The notes: generated from the letters alone by a model not told the origin. Positions 14,395-23,082 are shown, numbered from the stretch's first letter. The stretch is DNA of 23,999 nt from JAIEPW01 sp964406035 (GCA_964406035.1 CAYOQB010000080.1:1-23999); one strand, 5' to 3'. Numbers and translations: made by a program.

Positions 14395-15405
14395 GTGACC
14401 GCGCACCAGGTGAAAGAGAACGCACAGGCGTGCGGGTTCGAACTGGCCGGAATCGCGGCCGCCGTTCCTCATCCCGATTTCGGGCGTTACCGGGAATGGA
14501 TCGCGCAGGGCCGCCATGGCGCCATGTCGTACCTCGGGGGCGTGCGCGGCGATCGCCGCGGCGATCCTAGGGAACTGCTGCCCTCCGCGAAGACGATCGT
14601 GTGCGTGGGCAAGCTCTACAATCCGGACGCGCCCTACTCCACGGACAGCGACACGCCCGGCGAGGGCTGGATCTCGCGCTACGCCTGGGATCGCGATTAT
14701 CACTATTCCATGCGGGAGCGCCTGGAGCAGCTCGCCTGCGCGCTGCGGCGCCATGCGGAGTTCGAGTTCCAGATCTGTGTCGACACCGCGCCGCTCCTGG
14801 AACGCTCTTACGCGAGATCGGCCGGGCTGGGCTGGATCGGCAGAAACACCTGCCTGATCCACGAGCCGCTGGGCTCGTGGTTTTTCCTGGGCGAACTGAT
14901 CACCTCGCTCGACCTGGAGCCCGATGCGCCGCCTCCCGATCGCTGCGGAACCTGCACGCGTTGCATCGAGGCGTGCCCCACGCGGGCCATCGACGACGGC
15001 GGCTACAGCCTGGACGCGCGCCTGTGCATCTCCTATCTGACCATCGAACTTCGCGGCGCGATCCCGGAGGAGCTCCGGCCGGCAGTGGGCGGGCACGTGT
15101 TCGGCTGCGACATCTGCCAGGACGTGTGTCCCTGGAACAGCCGCGCGCCGGTCGCCGCTGAAGCCGCCGCGCAACCCGCGGCCGCTCTCGACGAGATGGC
15201 GGCCCTGAGCCAAGCCGAATGGCGGGATCGCTTTGCGGCCACTCCCGTGGAGCGCGCCCGCTACTCCGGATTCCTGCGCAATGTCGCGGTAGCGATGGGC
15301 AACGCGCGCGATGAGCGGTTCCGCGCTCCCTTGACCAGCATGGCGCAAAACCGCGATCCGCTGGTGGCCGAACACGCGCGTTGGGCTCTGGAGCGTCTGG
15401 GTTGA
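14395..15405 (+). CDS. queG: Epoxyqueuosine reductase
   Basis: QueG reduces epoxyqueuosine to queuosine in tRNA, the last step of queuosine synthesis, using cobalamin and two [4Fe-4S] clusters. The 336-residue protein has the ferredoxin-type cysteines C184, C187, C190 and C194 (CGTCTRCIEACP) and the second set C238, C241 and C245 (GCDICQDVCPWN). It also has the conserved Asp130 in CVDTAPLLER and the GLGWIGRNTCLI segment. The C-terminal part is a short HEAT-like helix pair (PLVAEHARWALERLG). It is somewhat shorter than the E. coli protein. The start is GTG 14395, in a 49-base divergent gap with the phosphotriesterase gene. Its stop overlaps the TTG start of the next gene (TTGA, 15402-15405). 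Confidence 0.94.
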   Translation: MTAHQVKENAQACGFELAGIAAAVPHPDFGRYREWIAQGRHGAMSYLGGVRGDRRGDPRELLPSAKTIVCVGKLYNPDAPYSTDSDTPGEGWISRYAWDRDYHYSMRERLEQLACALRRHAEFEFQICVDTAPLLERSYARSAGLGWIGRNTCLIHEPLGSWFFLGELITSLDLEPDAPPPDRCGTCTRCIEACPTRAIDDGGYSLDARLCISYLTIELRGAIPEELRPAVGGHVFGCDICQDVCPWNSRAPVAAEAAAQPAAALDEMAALSQAEWRDRFAATPVERARYSGFLRNVAVAMGNARDERFRAPLTSMAQNRDPLVAEHARWALERLG

Positions 15406-16559
15406 GATTCGCGCTGATTCTGCTCGCCGCCTCGGCGCTCGCCCAGGACCCGCTGGAGAATGCTGGATTCCGCCATTTCTACAATCTGGAGTACGAGGCC
15501 GCCCGCGAGGAGTTCGCCCGCCAGGCAACGGCCGACCCCAAGTCCGCCGACGCCCGCAACCACGTCGCCCAGGCCATCCTGTTCGGCGAAATGTACCGCA
15601 GCGGCGCGCTCGAAAGCGAACTGGTCACCGGATCGAATCCCTTCGTACGCCGGCCCAACTTGAACCCCACCGCGGGAGATCAACTGGCCTTCGAGACCGC
15701 GATCCGGGAGTCCATGACGCTGTGCGAGGACCGCCTCCGCGCAAACCCCAACGACACCGGCGCGCTGTACGCGATGGGAGTCGCGCATGGCCTGCGCGCC
15801 ACTTATAACTACCTGGTCCGGAAGGCGTGGCTGAGCTCGTTGGAAGACGCCACCAAGGCGCGCAAGCTGCACAACCGGGTGACCGAGCTCGATCCGTCCA
15901 TGATCGACGCGCGAATGGTCCAGGGCGTTCACGATTACGTGGTCGGCAGCCTGCCCGCGCTGTACAAGGCGATCGGCTTCCTCGCCGGGTTCCGCGGCGA
16001 TCGCGAGCGCGGCATCGCGACCCTGAAGCACGTGGGCGAACGCGGCATCCGCAACCGCTACGATGCCCAAGTCCTGCTCGCCGCCATCTATCGCCGCGAG
16101 CGCCGTCCGGCGGACGCCGTTCCGCTGGTCGAGGGACTGCTGCAGCGCTTCCCCCGCAATCCGCTCTTCCGCCTGGAACTCGCCCAGATGCATGCCGATC
16201 TCGGCGACAAAGCCAAGGCGCTGCACTATCTAGACTCCGCCGCGGAGCTCAAGAAGTCCGGCGCGGCCGGCTACCAGCGGCTCGGCGATGAAAAGCTGGC
16301 CTACCTGAAAGGCAATCTTCTGTTCTGGTATTCCGACCTGGATCCAGCCCTGGAACTGATGACCTTCGCCACCTCCCAGGCATCCAGCCTGGACCTGAAC
16401 ACCGGCGCGATGGCCTGGATGCGCCTGGGCCAAATCCAAGATTTGCGAGGCGAACGCGACCGGGCGAAAGACGCCTATCGCGCGGCGGTGAAGTTTGCGC
16501 CCGACTCGGAGCCGGGCGAGGAGTCGCGGAAGTATCTGCGGCGCGCCTACAAGCGCTGA
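15402..16559 (+). CDS. Secreted TPR-repeat protein
   Basis: The 385-residue protein starts with a short signal peptide (MRFALILLAASALAQ), so it should be periplasmic. The mature part consists of paired helices of TPR type: LEYEAAREEFARQATADPKSADA; NDTGALYAMGVAHGLRATY; RYDAQVLLAAIYRRERRP followed by ADAVPLVEGLLQRFPRNP; and LRGERDRAKDAYRAAVKFAPDS at the end. TPR proteins are scaffolds for protein contacts; no catalytic motif is visible and the role is unknown. TTG 15402 is the natural start because it directly precedes the signal peptide and overlaps the queG stop. The link with queG is probably only transcriptional. The stop is 3 bases from that of the convergent protease gene. Confidence 0.85.
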   Translation: MRFALILLAASALAQDPLENAGFRHFYNLEYEAAREEFARQATADPKSADARNHVAQAILFGEMYRSGALESELVTGSNPFVRRPNLNPTAGDQLAFETAIRESMTLCEDRLRANPNDTGALYAMGVAHGLRATYNYLVRKAWLSSLEDATKARKLHNRVTELDPSMIDARMVQGVHDYVVGSLPALYKAIGFLAGFRGDRERGIATLKHVGERGIRNRYDAQVLLAAIYRRERRPADAVPLVEGLLQRFPRNPLFRLELAQMHADLGDKAKALHYLDSAAELKKSGAAGYQRLGDEKLAYLKGNLLFWYSDLDPALELMTFATSQASSLDLNTGAMAWMRLGQIQDLRGERDRAKDAYRAAVKFAPDSEPGEESRKYLRRAYKR

Positions 16560-16562
16560 ACT

Positions 16563-17711
16563 CTACAGCCGCTCGTCGGATTCGCCCAGCTTCACCGGCA
16601 CCTTCACCAGCTTCTGGTTGCGATACACGGTGACTTCGACGATATCGCCGGGACGCTTGCGCGACATGGAGCGGACGATCGCGTCGCTGCGATCCGCCGG
16701 CTTGCCGTCGATTTCGACGATGAAGTCGCCGCCAACGCCGAGCTCGACGTTGCCGATGGACACGGTGCGCCGCGCGCCCCGCAATCCCGCCGCCTCGGCC
16801 GGCGAACTGCGCGCCACTTCCTGCACCAGCAATCCCCCCTGCGACGGAAGCTCCAGGGCCTCCGCCAGGTCGCCGGCGACAAACACGGTCGAGATGCCGA
16901 TCCGCGGGCGCTTGAAGCTGCGTCCGGTGCGGAAGTCCTCCAGCATCTCCTTGGCGCGACTGATCGGCATCGCGAAACCGATCCCGATGTTGGTCCCGGT
17001 GGGCCCGTAAATCGCCGTGTTCACGCCGATCACGTTGCCGCTCGAATCGAGCAGCGGACCGCCCGAGTTGCCGGAATTGATCGCCGCGTCGGTCTGCACC
17101 AGACCCTCCAGCGAACGGCCGCTCTCATCCTGAATCGTGCGGCCGGTGGCGCTCACCACGCCGGTGGTCAGCGTCCAATCCAGCCCGAACGGATTGCCGA
17201 TCGCCAGCACCTTCTGCCCAACCTGCAGCTTGTCGGAGTCGCCCAGCCGCAGGAACGGGAGCTTCTTCTTCGGCGCGATGCGGATCAGCGCCAGGTCGTT
17301 GGCGCGGTCCGGCACCAGGATCTCCGCCTTGTATCGCGTTTGGTCGGGCAATGTCACTTCCACCTGGTTGGAGCCGGAGACCACATGGAAATTGGTCAGG
17401 ATGCGGCCGTCCTCGCTGATGATGAAGCCGGAGCCGAGCTCGCGCATCGGCTGCACTTCGAAGAACCAGGTGCGCCGGTACACCGTGGAGGAGATGTACA
17501 CCGTGGCCTCGCGGGCCATCTTATAGATCTCGATATTGTTGATTTCGTCAGCGCCCAGGCCGGCGGTGCGCGCCACTTCCGGCTCGCTCCACAGCTTGCC
17601 CACCCGTTCCAGGGGACGCCACAGCCGGGAAAAGCGATCGCCGCCCCCCGACGTAATCAACCAGAAAGCGCCGATCATCGCGGCGGCGATCACAACAATG
17701 CGAAATCTCAT
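16563..17711 (-). CDS. HtrA/DegP-like serine protease with PDZ domain
   Basis: The 382-residue protein has an uncleaved-looking N-terminal membrane segment (about 4-20), so it is probably anchored with its protease in the periplasm. The trypsin-like domain has the complete triad: His109 (ILTNFHVV), Asp139 (ANDLALI) and Ser216 (INSGNSGGPL). One C-terminal PDZ domain (about 270-375) carries SSPAEAAGLRGA and GGDFIVEIDGKPADRSD. Such proteins degrade or sense misfolded envelope proteins. The single PDZ and the anchor resemble DegS-type and Gram-positive HtrA proteins more than DegP. It is the last gene of a folD-coaE-protease operon; its ATG overlaps the coaE stop (ATGA). Confidence 0.93.
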   Translation of the reverse strand: MRFRIVVIAAAMIGAFWLITSGGGDRFSRLWRPLERVGKLWSEPEVARTAGLGADEINNIEIYKMAREATVYISSTVYRRTWFFEVQPMRELGSGFIISEDGRILTNFHVVSGSNQVEVTLPDQTRYKAEILVPDRANDLALIRIAPKKKLPFLRLGDSDKLQVGQKVLAIGNPFGLDWTLTTGVVSATGRTIQDESGRSLEGLVQTDAAINSGNSGGPLLDSSGNVIGVNTAIYGPTGTNIGIGFAMPISRAKEMLEDFRTGRSFKRPRIGISTVFVAGDLAEALELPSQGGLLVQEVARSSPAEAAGLRGARRTVSIGNVELGVGGDFIVEIDGKPADRSDAIVRSMSRKRPGDIVEVTVYRNQKLVKVPVKLGESDERL

Positions 17712-18313
17712 GCAGGCAAACTCCGGAGCTGGCGATAAACCTCGCGCGTCTGCTCGATGGTATGTTCCTTGGAGCCGGACGTGTCGATCACGTAATCCGC
17801 CAGCTTCACTTTCTCCTCAATCGGCATCTGGCGCCGGATCCGCGCCATCGCCTCTTCCCGCGTAATCCCGTCCCGATGCATTGCGCGTTCCACTTGCTGG
17901 GACTCCGGACAGGCCGCAACCACCAGCCGGTCGAAGTCGCGATAACTTCCCGTCTCTATCAGTATTGCAGCTTCATTGACGACGATGCCGTCCGGATGTT
18001 TGCTCCAGAATTCCTCGGCGATGCGCCGGCCGCGAGCCCGCACCGGAGGGTGCACCAACCGGTTCAGCGTCTCCAGCCGCTCCGGCCGGTCGAACACTTC
18101 GGCCGCCAGCTTCCTGCGGTCGATGCTGCCGTCCGGGTTCAGAATCGCCGGTCCGAACTCGTCCACCACCGAAGCGTACGCCTCCCCGCCCGGCATCAGG
18201 ACCTGGTGACCCAGGTCGTCGGCCTTGATCACGCAGCAGCCCAGCCCGCGCAGCGTTTCGCCCACGAACGATTTTCCCGTCGCCAGCCCGCCGGTCAGGC
18301 CGACGCGGAGCAA
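17708..18313 (-). CDS. coaE: Dephospho-CoA kinase
   Basis: CoaE phosphorylates dephospho-CoA on the ribose 3'-OH in the last step of CoA synthesis. The 201-residue protein has the family length, with a P-loop GLTGGLATGKS (about 5-15), the ADDLGHQVL segment and the IDRRKLAAEVFD and LNRLVHPPVR motifs. It also has the lid arginines in RIRRQMPIEEKVKLADYVIDTSG, written here in two parts: RIRRQMP and KLADYVIDTSG. The start overlaps folD by 19 bases and the stop overlaps the protease gene by 4, indicating a tight operon. Nothing is missing. Confidence 0.95.
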   Translation of the reverse strand: MLRVGLTGGLATGKSFVGETLRGLGCCVIKADDLGHQVLMPGGEAYASVVDEFGPAILNPDGSIDRRKLAAEVFDRPERLETLNRLVHPPVRARGRRIAEEFWSKHPDGIVVNEAAILIETGSYRDFDRLVVAACPESQQVERAMHRDGITREEAMARIRRQMPIEEKVKLADYVIDTSGSKEHTIEQTREVYRQLRSLPA

Positions 18314-19203
18314 TGCCGCTCTCCCAGCATCACGGTGTTGGCCATCAGCATGGCGATGGTCAGCGGTCCCACGCCGCCGGGCACCGGCGTGTACGCACCG
18401 GCCACCCGCGCCACGTCCAACGGATGCACGTCGCCCACGATGGCCGAGCCTTTCTTATCGAAGTCCGCCAGCTTGCCCGCGCGCTCGGCTTCCTCGCGCG
18501 TGGATACGCGGTTGATCCCCACATCGATCACCGTCGCGCCGGGCTTCAGATACTGCTCCGTCACCATGCCCGCCCGGCCGATGGCCGCCACGAGAATGTC
18601 GGCGCGGCGGCACTCCGCCGCCAGGTCCGACGTTCGCGAGTGGCAAATGGTCACCGTGGCGTTGGCGTGCAACAGCAGCAGCGCCATCGGCTTGCCCACG
18701 ATGTCGCTGCGGCCCAGCACGACAGCATTTTTGCCGCTGACCGGGATCGAGTAGCGGCGCAGCATTTCCATCACCCCCGCCGGAGTGCAGGCTCGCGGAC
18801 CGGGCTGATTCGCCACCAGCCGGCCTACGTTCACCGGATGGAATCCGTCGGCGTCCTTCTCTGGCGAGACCGCGTCCAGAACGCGCCTGGCGTCCACCTG
18901 CGGCGGCAGCGGCATCTGCACCAGAATCGCGTCAATTCGCGGATTGTGGTTCAGCGCATCGATGATCTCCAGCATCTCCTCCGTGGTCACCGTGGCCGGC
19001 GGCGTGATCTTCTCGCTGTAAATGCCCAGTTCGCCGCAGGCTTTCACCTTGTTGCGGACGTAGATTTCGCTGGCCGGATCGTTTCCCGCCAGCACCACCG
19101 CCAGCCCCGGAGGCCTGCCGAGCGCGGCCATTTTCTCCACCCGCGGCTTCAGTTCAAAAAGGATCTGCTGACGGATGTGCACCCCGTCCAGGATTTGAGC
19201 CAT
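18295..19203 (-). CDS. folD: Bifunctional methylenetetrahydrofolate dehydrogenase/cyclohydrolase
   Basis: FolD interconverts 5,10-methylene-THF, 5,10-methenyl-THF and 10-formyl-THF, supplying one-carbon units for purines and formyl-Met. The 302-residue protein has the family length and signatures: Tyr48 and Lys52 (EIYVRNKVKAC), ILVQMPLPPQ, DADGFHPVNVGRL and CTPAGVMEML. The NADP-site loop is GRSDIVGKPMALLLL, and PGGVGPLTIAML closes the set. ATG 19203 is chosen because the family begins MAxILDG; the frame stays open far upstream, but that part is antisense to xdhC and not FolD-like. It heads the minus-strand operon, with a 63-base divergent gap to xdhC. Confidence 0.95.
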   Translation of the reverse strand: MAQILDGVHIRQQILFELKPRVEKMAALGRPPGLAVVLAGNDPASEIYVRNKVKACGELGIYSEKITPPATVTTEEMLEIIDALNHNPRIDAILVQMPLPPQVDARRVLDAVSPEKDADGFHPVNVGRLVANQPGPRACTPAGVMEMLRRYSIPVSGKNAVVLGRSDIVGKPMALLLLHANATVTICHSRTSDLAAECRRADILVAAIGRAGMVTEQYLKPGATVIDVGINRVSTREEAERAGKLADFDKKGSAIVGDVHPLDVARVAGAYTPVPGGVGPLTIAMLMANTVMLGERHCSASA

Positions 19204-19250
19204 TTCTGATCTGGAGTGTAGCAAACGCAAGGCAAGCCGAACCGCCGCGA

Positions 19251-19256
19251 TATAAT
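19251..19256 (+). promoter_or_regulatory. -10-like element for xdhC
   Basis: This is an exact TATAAT. It ends 10 bases before the preferred ATG at 19267 and overlaps another ATG at 19255. The best -35 candidate is AAGGCA at 19229-19234 (three of six, 16-base spacer). If used, the transcript would start about 4 bases before the ATG, so the message would be nearly leaderless. Confidence 0.4.
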
Positions 19257-19266
19257 GAAAGGAATC

Positions 19267-20103
19267 ATGGACATCTTCGACGAGATCGTCCGGCTGCGGA
19301 AGCTTGGACAAAAGTGCGCCGTCGCCACGATTGTCGAAGTGAATGGCTCCATCCCGAGCTTCGAATCCGCCAAGATCCTGGTGCGGGAAGACGGCTCCAT
19401 GATCGGGACCATCGGCGGCGGCTGCGTGGAGGCCGAGGTCTGGAATGCCGCCCGCGAAGTGATTGAGACCGAGAAGCCCCGCCACCTGACCTTCACCCTG
19501 GGCCAGGACGCCGCCTACGACAACGGATTGATCTGCGGAGGCCAGTTGAATGTGTTCGTCGAGGCCGTGATTCCCCAGCCGCGCGCCATCATCTTCGGCG
19601 CGGGACACGTCTCGAAAAGCCTCTCCAAGATCGCCTCCATCGCCGGTTTCGAAACCGTTGTAGTGGATAACCGCGAGCAGTTCGCCAACAAGGAGCGCTT
19701 CCCGGAAGCCGCCGAAGTGCTGGCTGAGGAGTACGAGGACGTGTTCCCCAAACTGCTGGTGAACTCCTCCAGCTACATCGTCATCGTCACCCGCGGCCAT
19801 CGCGACGATATGCGCGTGCTGCGCTGGGCCGTTACGACGCCCGCCCGCTACATCGCGATGATCGGGTCCAAGCGCAAGACCATCGCCGTGGTCAAGGAAC
19901 TGGAAAAGGAAGGCTTCCCCCGCGAAGCTTTCGAGAAGATCTTCGCGCCCATGGGCTTCGAGATCGGCGCCATCACGCCCGAGGAGATCGCCGTTAGCGT
20001 GGTGGCGGAGATGATCGCCGCCCGGCGTGCTCCGGACGCGAACTGGAAGTCGCTGTCGAAGTCGATTTTCGCCGATGAGCGGCTGAAAGCCCTGCTGAAG
20101 TGA
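19267..20103 (+). CDS. XdhC/CoxI-family molybdenum-enzyme maturation protein
   Basis: XdhC-type proteins bind molybdenum cofactor and help its sulfuration and insertion into xanthine dehydrogenase-like hydroxylases. The 278-residue protein has the N-terminal XdhC/CoxI domain with GTIGGGCVEAEV (Cys53) and LICGGQLNVFVE. A Rossmann-type C-domain follows with AIIFGAGHVSKSLSKIA and VVVDNREQF. The stretch usually rich in 'GSxPR' reads GSIPSFESAKILV, a mild deviation. ATG 19267 has AGGA just upstream (spacing 3); ATG 19255 would add four residues but would overlap a TATAAT. It is followed by an overlapping MocA-like gene, supporting the molybdenum role. No hydroxylase subunit is encoded in the window. 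Confidence 0.9.
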   Translation: MDIFDEIVRLRKLGQKCAVATIVEVNGSIPSFESAKILVREDGSMIGTIGGGCVEAEVWNAAREVIETEKPRHLTFTLGQDAAYDNGLICGGQLNVFVEAVIPQPRAIIFGAGHVSKSLSKIASIAGFETVVVDNREQFANKERFPEAAEVLAEEYEDVFPKLLVNSSSYIVIVTRGHRDDMRVLRWAVTTPARYIAMIGSKRKTIAVVKELEKEGFPREAFEKIFAPMGFEIGAITPEEIAVSVVAEMIAARRAPDANWKSLSKSIFADERLKALLK

Positions 20104-20717
20104 CCGGAGATTCCGAACAGGTTTCCTCACGCATTGCCGGTCTGTTGCTCGCCGGGGGAGCATCCAAACGCATGGGCTCGCCCAAGGCGCTCCTGGATTT
20201 CGAAGGCGAGACCTTCCTGAAGCGGCTGATCCGAATCTATGCATCCTCGGGCCTGCGGCCGATCCTCGTGGTTCTCGGTCACAACGCGGAGGCGATCCGC
20301 CCCAGCCTTCCGGCTGACGTGGAAATCGCCGTGAATCCGGACCCGGCTCGCGGCCAGTTCTCCTCGCTGCAGACCGGACTCCAGGCGCTCCCGCGGCATT
20401 TGGACGGCGTCCTGTATCAGCCCATCGATTTTCCAGCGATCAGGGAATCGACGATGCAGGCGCTGATCCGCGCCTTTCGCCCCGGCGTCCCGTTGGTGAT
20501 CCCCCGCTACCGGGGAGAACGCGGGCATCCCGTGCTGCTGGGCGCCGACGTGGTCGCGGAACTGATCGAGCTTCCTCCCACCGCTCAAGCCCGCGACATC
20601 ACGCGCCGCCATTACCCCGAAGCCTTGTTCGTGGATGTCGATGACGCGGGCGTGGTCACCGATGTCGATACCGCGGAGGACTACGCCGCGCTATTGGAGC
20701 GAGCATGTCCGCGTTGA
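20100..20717 (+). CDS. MocA/MobA-like nucleotidyltransferase (molybdenum cofactor cytidylyltransferase type)
   Basis: The 205-residue protein is a glycosyltransferase-A-fold nucleotidyltransferase. Its N-terminal signature is LLLAGGASKRMGSPKALLDF, with the NTP-binding glycines and the lysine. ARGQFSSLQTGLQA and LYQPIDFP, with the metal-binding aspartate, follow, then RGERGHPVLLG. This set fits MocA, which adds CMP to molybdopterin for xanthine dehydrogenase-type enzymes, better than MobA (GMP). The choice rests on the GHPVLL motif and on the neighbouring xdhC. The GTG start overlaps the xdhC stop (GTGA), so the two are coupled. The 3' end overlaps the next gene by 13 bases. Confidence 0.88.
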   Translation: MTGDSEQVSSRIAGLLLAGGASKRMGSPKALLDFEGETFLKRLIRIYASSGLRPILVVLGHNAEAIRPSLPADVEIAVNPDPARGQFSSLQTGLQALPRHLDGVLYQPIDFPAIRESTMQALIRAFRPGVPLVIPRYRGERGHPVLLGADVVAELIELPPTAQARDITRRHYPEALFVDVDDAGVVTDVDTAEDYAALLERACPR

Positions 20718-23026
20718 CCCGCCGCCTCCTGCTGATCGCCGTGCTGGTTCTCATCGTCGTGGCCGCCGCCGCGCCCTTCCTCAGCGCCGACTACTTCCGC
20801 GGGCGCATCCAGGCTTCGCTCGAACGAGCCCTGGGACGCCAGGTTGAGCTCGGAAGCGTTCGCTTCAACGTCTTCACCGGACCTGGATTCACAGTCGAGA
20901 ACGTGATCATCGCCGAGGACCCCGCCATCGGCATCGAGCCCATCGCCCGCGTGGACAGTCTGGAGGCGCGCATCAGCTTCTTCAGCCTGTTCCAGCGCGA
21001 GCTCAGCTTCGCCAGCCTCCGCTTCGTCGATCCGTCCGTGAATCTCGCGCGCACCGCCGAGGGCGTTTGGAATCTCGAAGTTCTGCTGGCGAACGCCAAA
21101 AGCTGGTCCGACCTGCCCAGCCTGCGGGTGCGCAACGGGCGCTTGAATCTCAAGCTCAACGACACCAAATCCGTTCTCTACTTCCGCGAAGTCGATATGG
21201 ACCTCGAGCCCGAGTCCGAGCGGAAGCTGAATATCCGCTTCACGGGAAGCCCCGCCCGCACCGATCGCACTTCGCAGACCTTCGGCCTGGTCGCCGTGCG
21301 CGGCTCCTGGACGGCGGCGGGCAGCGAACCCGGTCAGCTCAATCTCAACGTCGAAGTCGAGCGCAGCCGCATCAACGAAGCCGTCCGGCTGATCAACGGC
21401 CAGCAGACCGGCATTACCGGGGTGTTCGCGATGCAGGCCACCCTCGCCGGACCGCTGGACGCCATCGACATCAAAGGCCAGCTTCTCGCCGCCGAGCTTC
21501 CCCGCTGGACCGCGATGCTCCCGGTGCAGCGACCCCAGTTGAATCTCCGAGGCAAGCTCAACCTTCGCGCGCAGACGCTGGAACTCGAAACCCCGCTGCG
21601 CGACAATCCCAGCGTCCCGGTGGGCCTGCGCTTCACCGCCGCCGGATACCTCGAAAATCCCGTGTGGGCCCTCTCGGCAGAGCTGCGCAACCTGCCGGGG
21701 TCCACTTTGATGGATCTCTCGCGGCGGCTGGGCGTGCCCCTGGCCCAGGAGTTGGATCTTACCGGCTCGCTCGACGGAGCTGTCGAGTATTCTTCCGAAC
21801 GCGGGTGGCTGGGCATCGTCAAGGTCGCGGGAGCGGAGCTGGCGCTCGAGGGCGCGCATCCGGTGCGAGTTCCCGCCGCCGAGATCGTTATCGATTCCGG
21901 ACTCGTTTCCGTTCGCCCCACGCGGCTGGAAATCGCCCGCAAGGAGCGAGTGGTGATGGCCGTAAACTATCGCCCCGCCGCCGACGCGCTGGAGTTGAAT
22001 CTCGAAACCGCCGGCATGAGCGTGGAGGAATTGCAGGGCGGCTGGGGGCGGCTCCTCGGCGCTTCCGCGATTCCGGTGCTCTCGGAATGCCGGGCCGGAC
22101 GCTGGAGTGGCGCGGCGAAATACACCCGCGTTCCGGGCAGCGACGGCGTCTGGACCGCTGATTTCCAACTTCGCGACGCGGAATTCCGCCCTGCCGGGAT
22201 CGCCGACCCGGTCCGCCTGAAGAAAGCCGCGGGCAAGCTGAACGGCCGCCAGCTTTCGCTGTCCGATGCCGAAGGGTCCGCGGGCGAGATCGCCTTCCAG
22301 GCCCGGTATCAGTACGCCCCCGGAGCGAGCCGCCAGGACCGGCTCCAACTTTCCATCCCGCAGGCTGACATCGCCGAAATCGAGCGGCTCCTAAAGCCCT
22401 CGCTGGTCCGCGAACGCGGATTCCTGGCCCGGACCTTGGGCCTCGGCCGCAACGCGATTCCGGCGTGGCTCGACGGCCGGCAGCTCCATGCGACCATCAA
22501 CATCGGCGTCCTGTCCGCGGCCGAGCACAGCGCTTCGGATCTTTCCACGCAGGTCTACTGGGACAGCGCGCAAGTTCGCCTCACCGCTCTGGAGGGCAGG
22601 ATCAACGGCGCTTCCCTAAGCGGCGAAGGCTCCGCCGACCTCTCCGGCGCGGAGCCCAAGTATCAGTTCGCCGGAACCCTGAACGCCCTCCCGTTCCGCG
22701 GCGGCGAAATCGATCTGGAAGGCCGTGTGGAAGCCTCTGGCGTGGGCGCCCGCGCCTGGAGCGAACTCCGCGCCGACGGCGATTTCCGCGCCCGCCGGGT
22801 CCTGTTTGCGCCGGAACCGGAGTTCCGCTCCGCCAGCGGCTGCTTCGAGCTCAATTTCGCCGCCGCCACGCGCTGGAGATTCCCGCTGGTGGAGATTCAC
22901 CAGGGCGGGGAAGTCTTCACCGGGTCCGGTGCATCGCTGCCCGATGGCCGCCTCTCGCTCGACCTGGCCAACGCGCGGCGGCAGTGGAAATTGACCGCTG
23001 CTCTGGCCGGTCCTCCCGCTTTGTGA
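20705..23026 (+). CDS. AsmA-like envelope protein
   Basis: The 773-residue protein has one N-terminal membrane segment (about 7-28) and a long periplasmic part. The region after the anchor matches the AsmA start pattern: LSADYFRGRIQASLERALGRQVELGSVRF, given here as the two pieces FRGRIQASLERALG and RQVELGSVRF. Many beta-strand repeats follow (VENVIIAEDP, LSFASLRFVDPSVNLAR, WNLEVLLANA, LRVRNGRLNLK). AsmA-like proteins are elongated beta structures thought to bridge the inner and outer membranes and carry lipids. The start overlaps the mocA-like gene, so it is in the same operon, though a molybdenum link is doubtful. Repeat-rich 'LDLTGSLDG' and 'LSGEGSADLSG' stretches near the C-terminal half fit the same fold. 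Confidence 0.82.
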   Translation: MSALTRRLLLIAVLVLIVVAAAAPFLSADYFRGRIQASLERALGRQVELGSVRFNVFTGPGFTVENVIIAEDPAIGIEPIARVDSLEARISFFSLFQRELSFASLRFVDPSVNLARTAEGVWNLEVLLANAKSWSDLPSLRVRNGRLNLKLNDTKSVLYFREVDMDLEPESERKLNIRFTGSPARTDRTSQTFGLVAVRGSWTAAGSEPGQLNLNVEVERSRINEAVRLINGQQTGITGVFAMQATLAGPLDAIDIKGQLLAAELPRWTAMLPVQRPQLNLRGKLNLRAQTLELETPLRDNPSVPVGLRFTAAGYLENPVWALSAELRNLPGSTLMDLSRRLGVPLAQELDLTGSLDGAVEYSSERGWLGIVKVAGAELALEGAHPVRVPAAEIVIDSGLVSVRPTRLEIARKERVVMAVNYRPAADALELNLETAGMSVEELQGGWGRLLGASAIPVLSECRAGRWSGAAKYTRVPGSDGVWTADFQLRDAEFRPAGIADPVRLKKAAGKLNGRQLSLSDAEGSAGEIAFQARYQYAPGASRQDRLQLSIPQADIAEIERLLKPSLVRERGFLARTLGLGRNAIPAWLDGRQLHATINIGVLSAAEHSASDLSTQVYWDSAQVRLTALEGRINGASLSGEGSADLSGAEPKYQFAGTLNALPFRGGEIDLEGRVEASGVGARAWSELRADGDFRARRVLFAPEPEFRSASGCFELNFAAATRWRFPLVEIHQGGEVFTGSGASLPDGRLSLDLANARRQWKLTAALAGPPAL

Positions 23027-23061
23027 CGATTTTCCCGCTCCTGCCGTCCAAGTAAATGTCG

Positions 23062-23067
23062 GATAAT
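23062..23067 (+). promoter_or_regulatory. -10-like element for the DsbA-type gene
   Basis: GATAAT matches five of six -10 bases and ends 15 bases before the ATG at 23083. No -35 match is evident. It lies in the 56-base gap after the AsmA-like gene, suggesting a separate transcript. Confidence 0.33.
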
Positions 23068-23082
23068 AGGATCACAACCAAC

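Noticed and set aside
19204..20244. Upstream in-frame extension of folD
   Set aside because: The added region is antisense to xdhC and mocA, and FolD homologues begin at the MAQILDG start.
20681..22348. Long open frame antisense to the AsmA-like gene
   Set aside because: No domain recognised; the sense strand has a membrane anchor and AsmA pattern.
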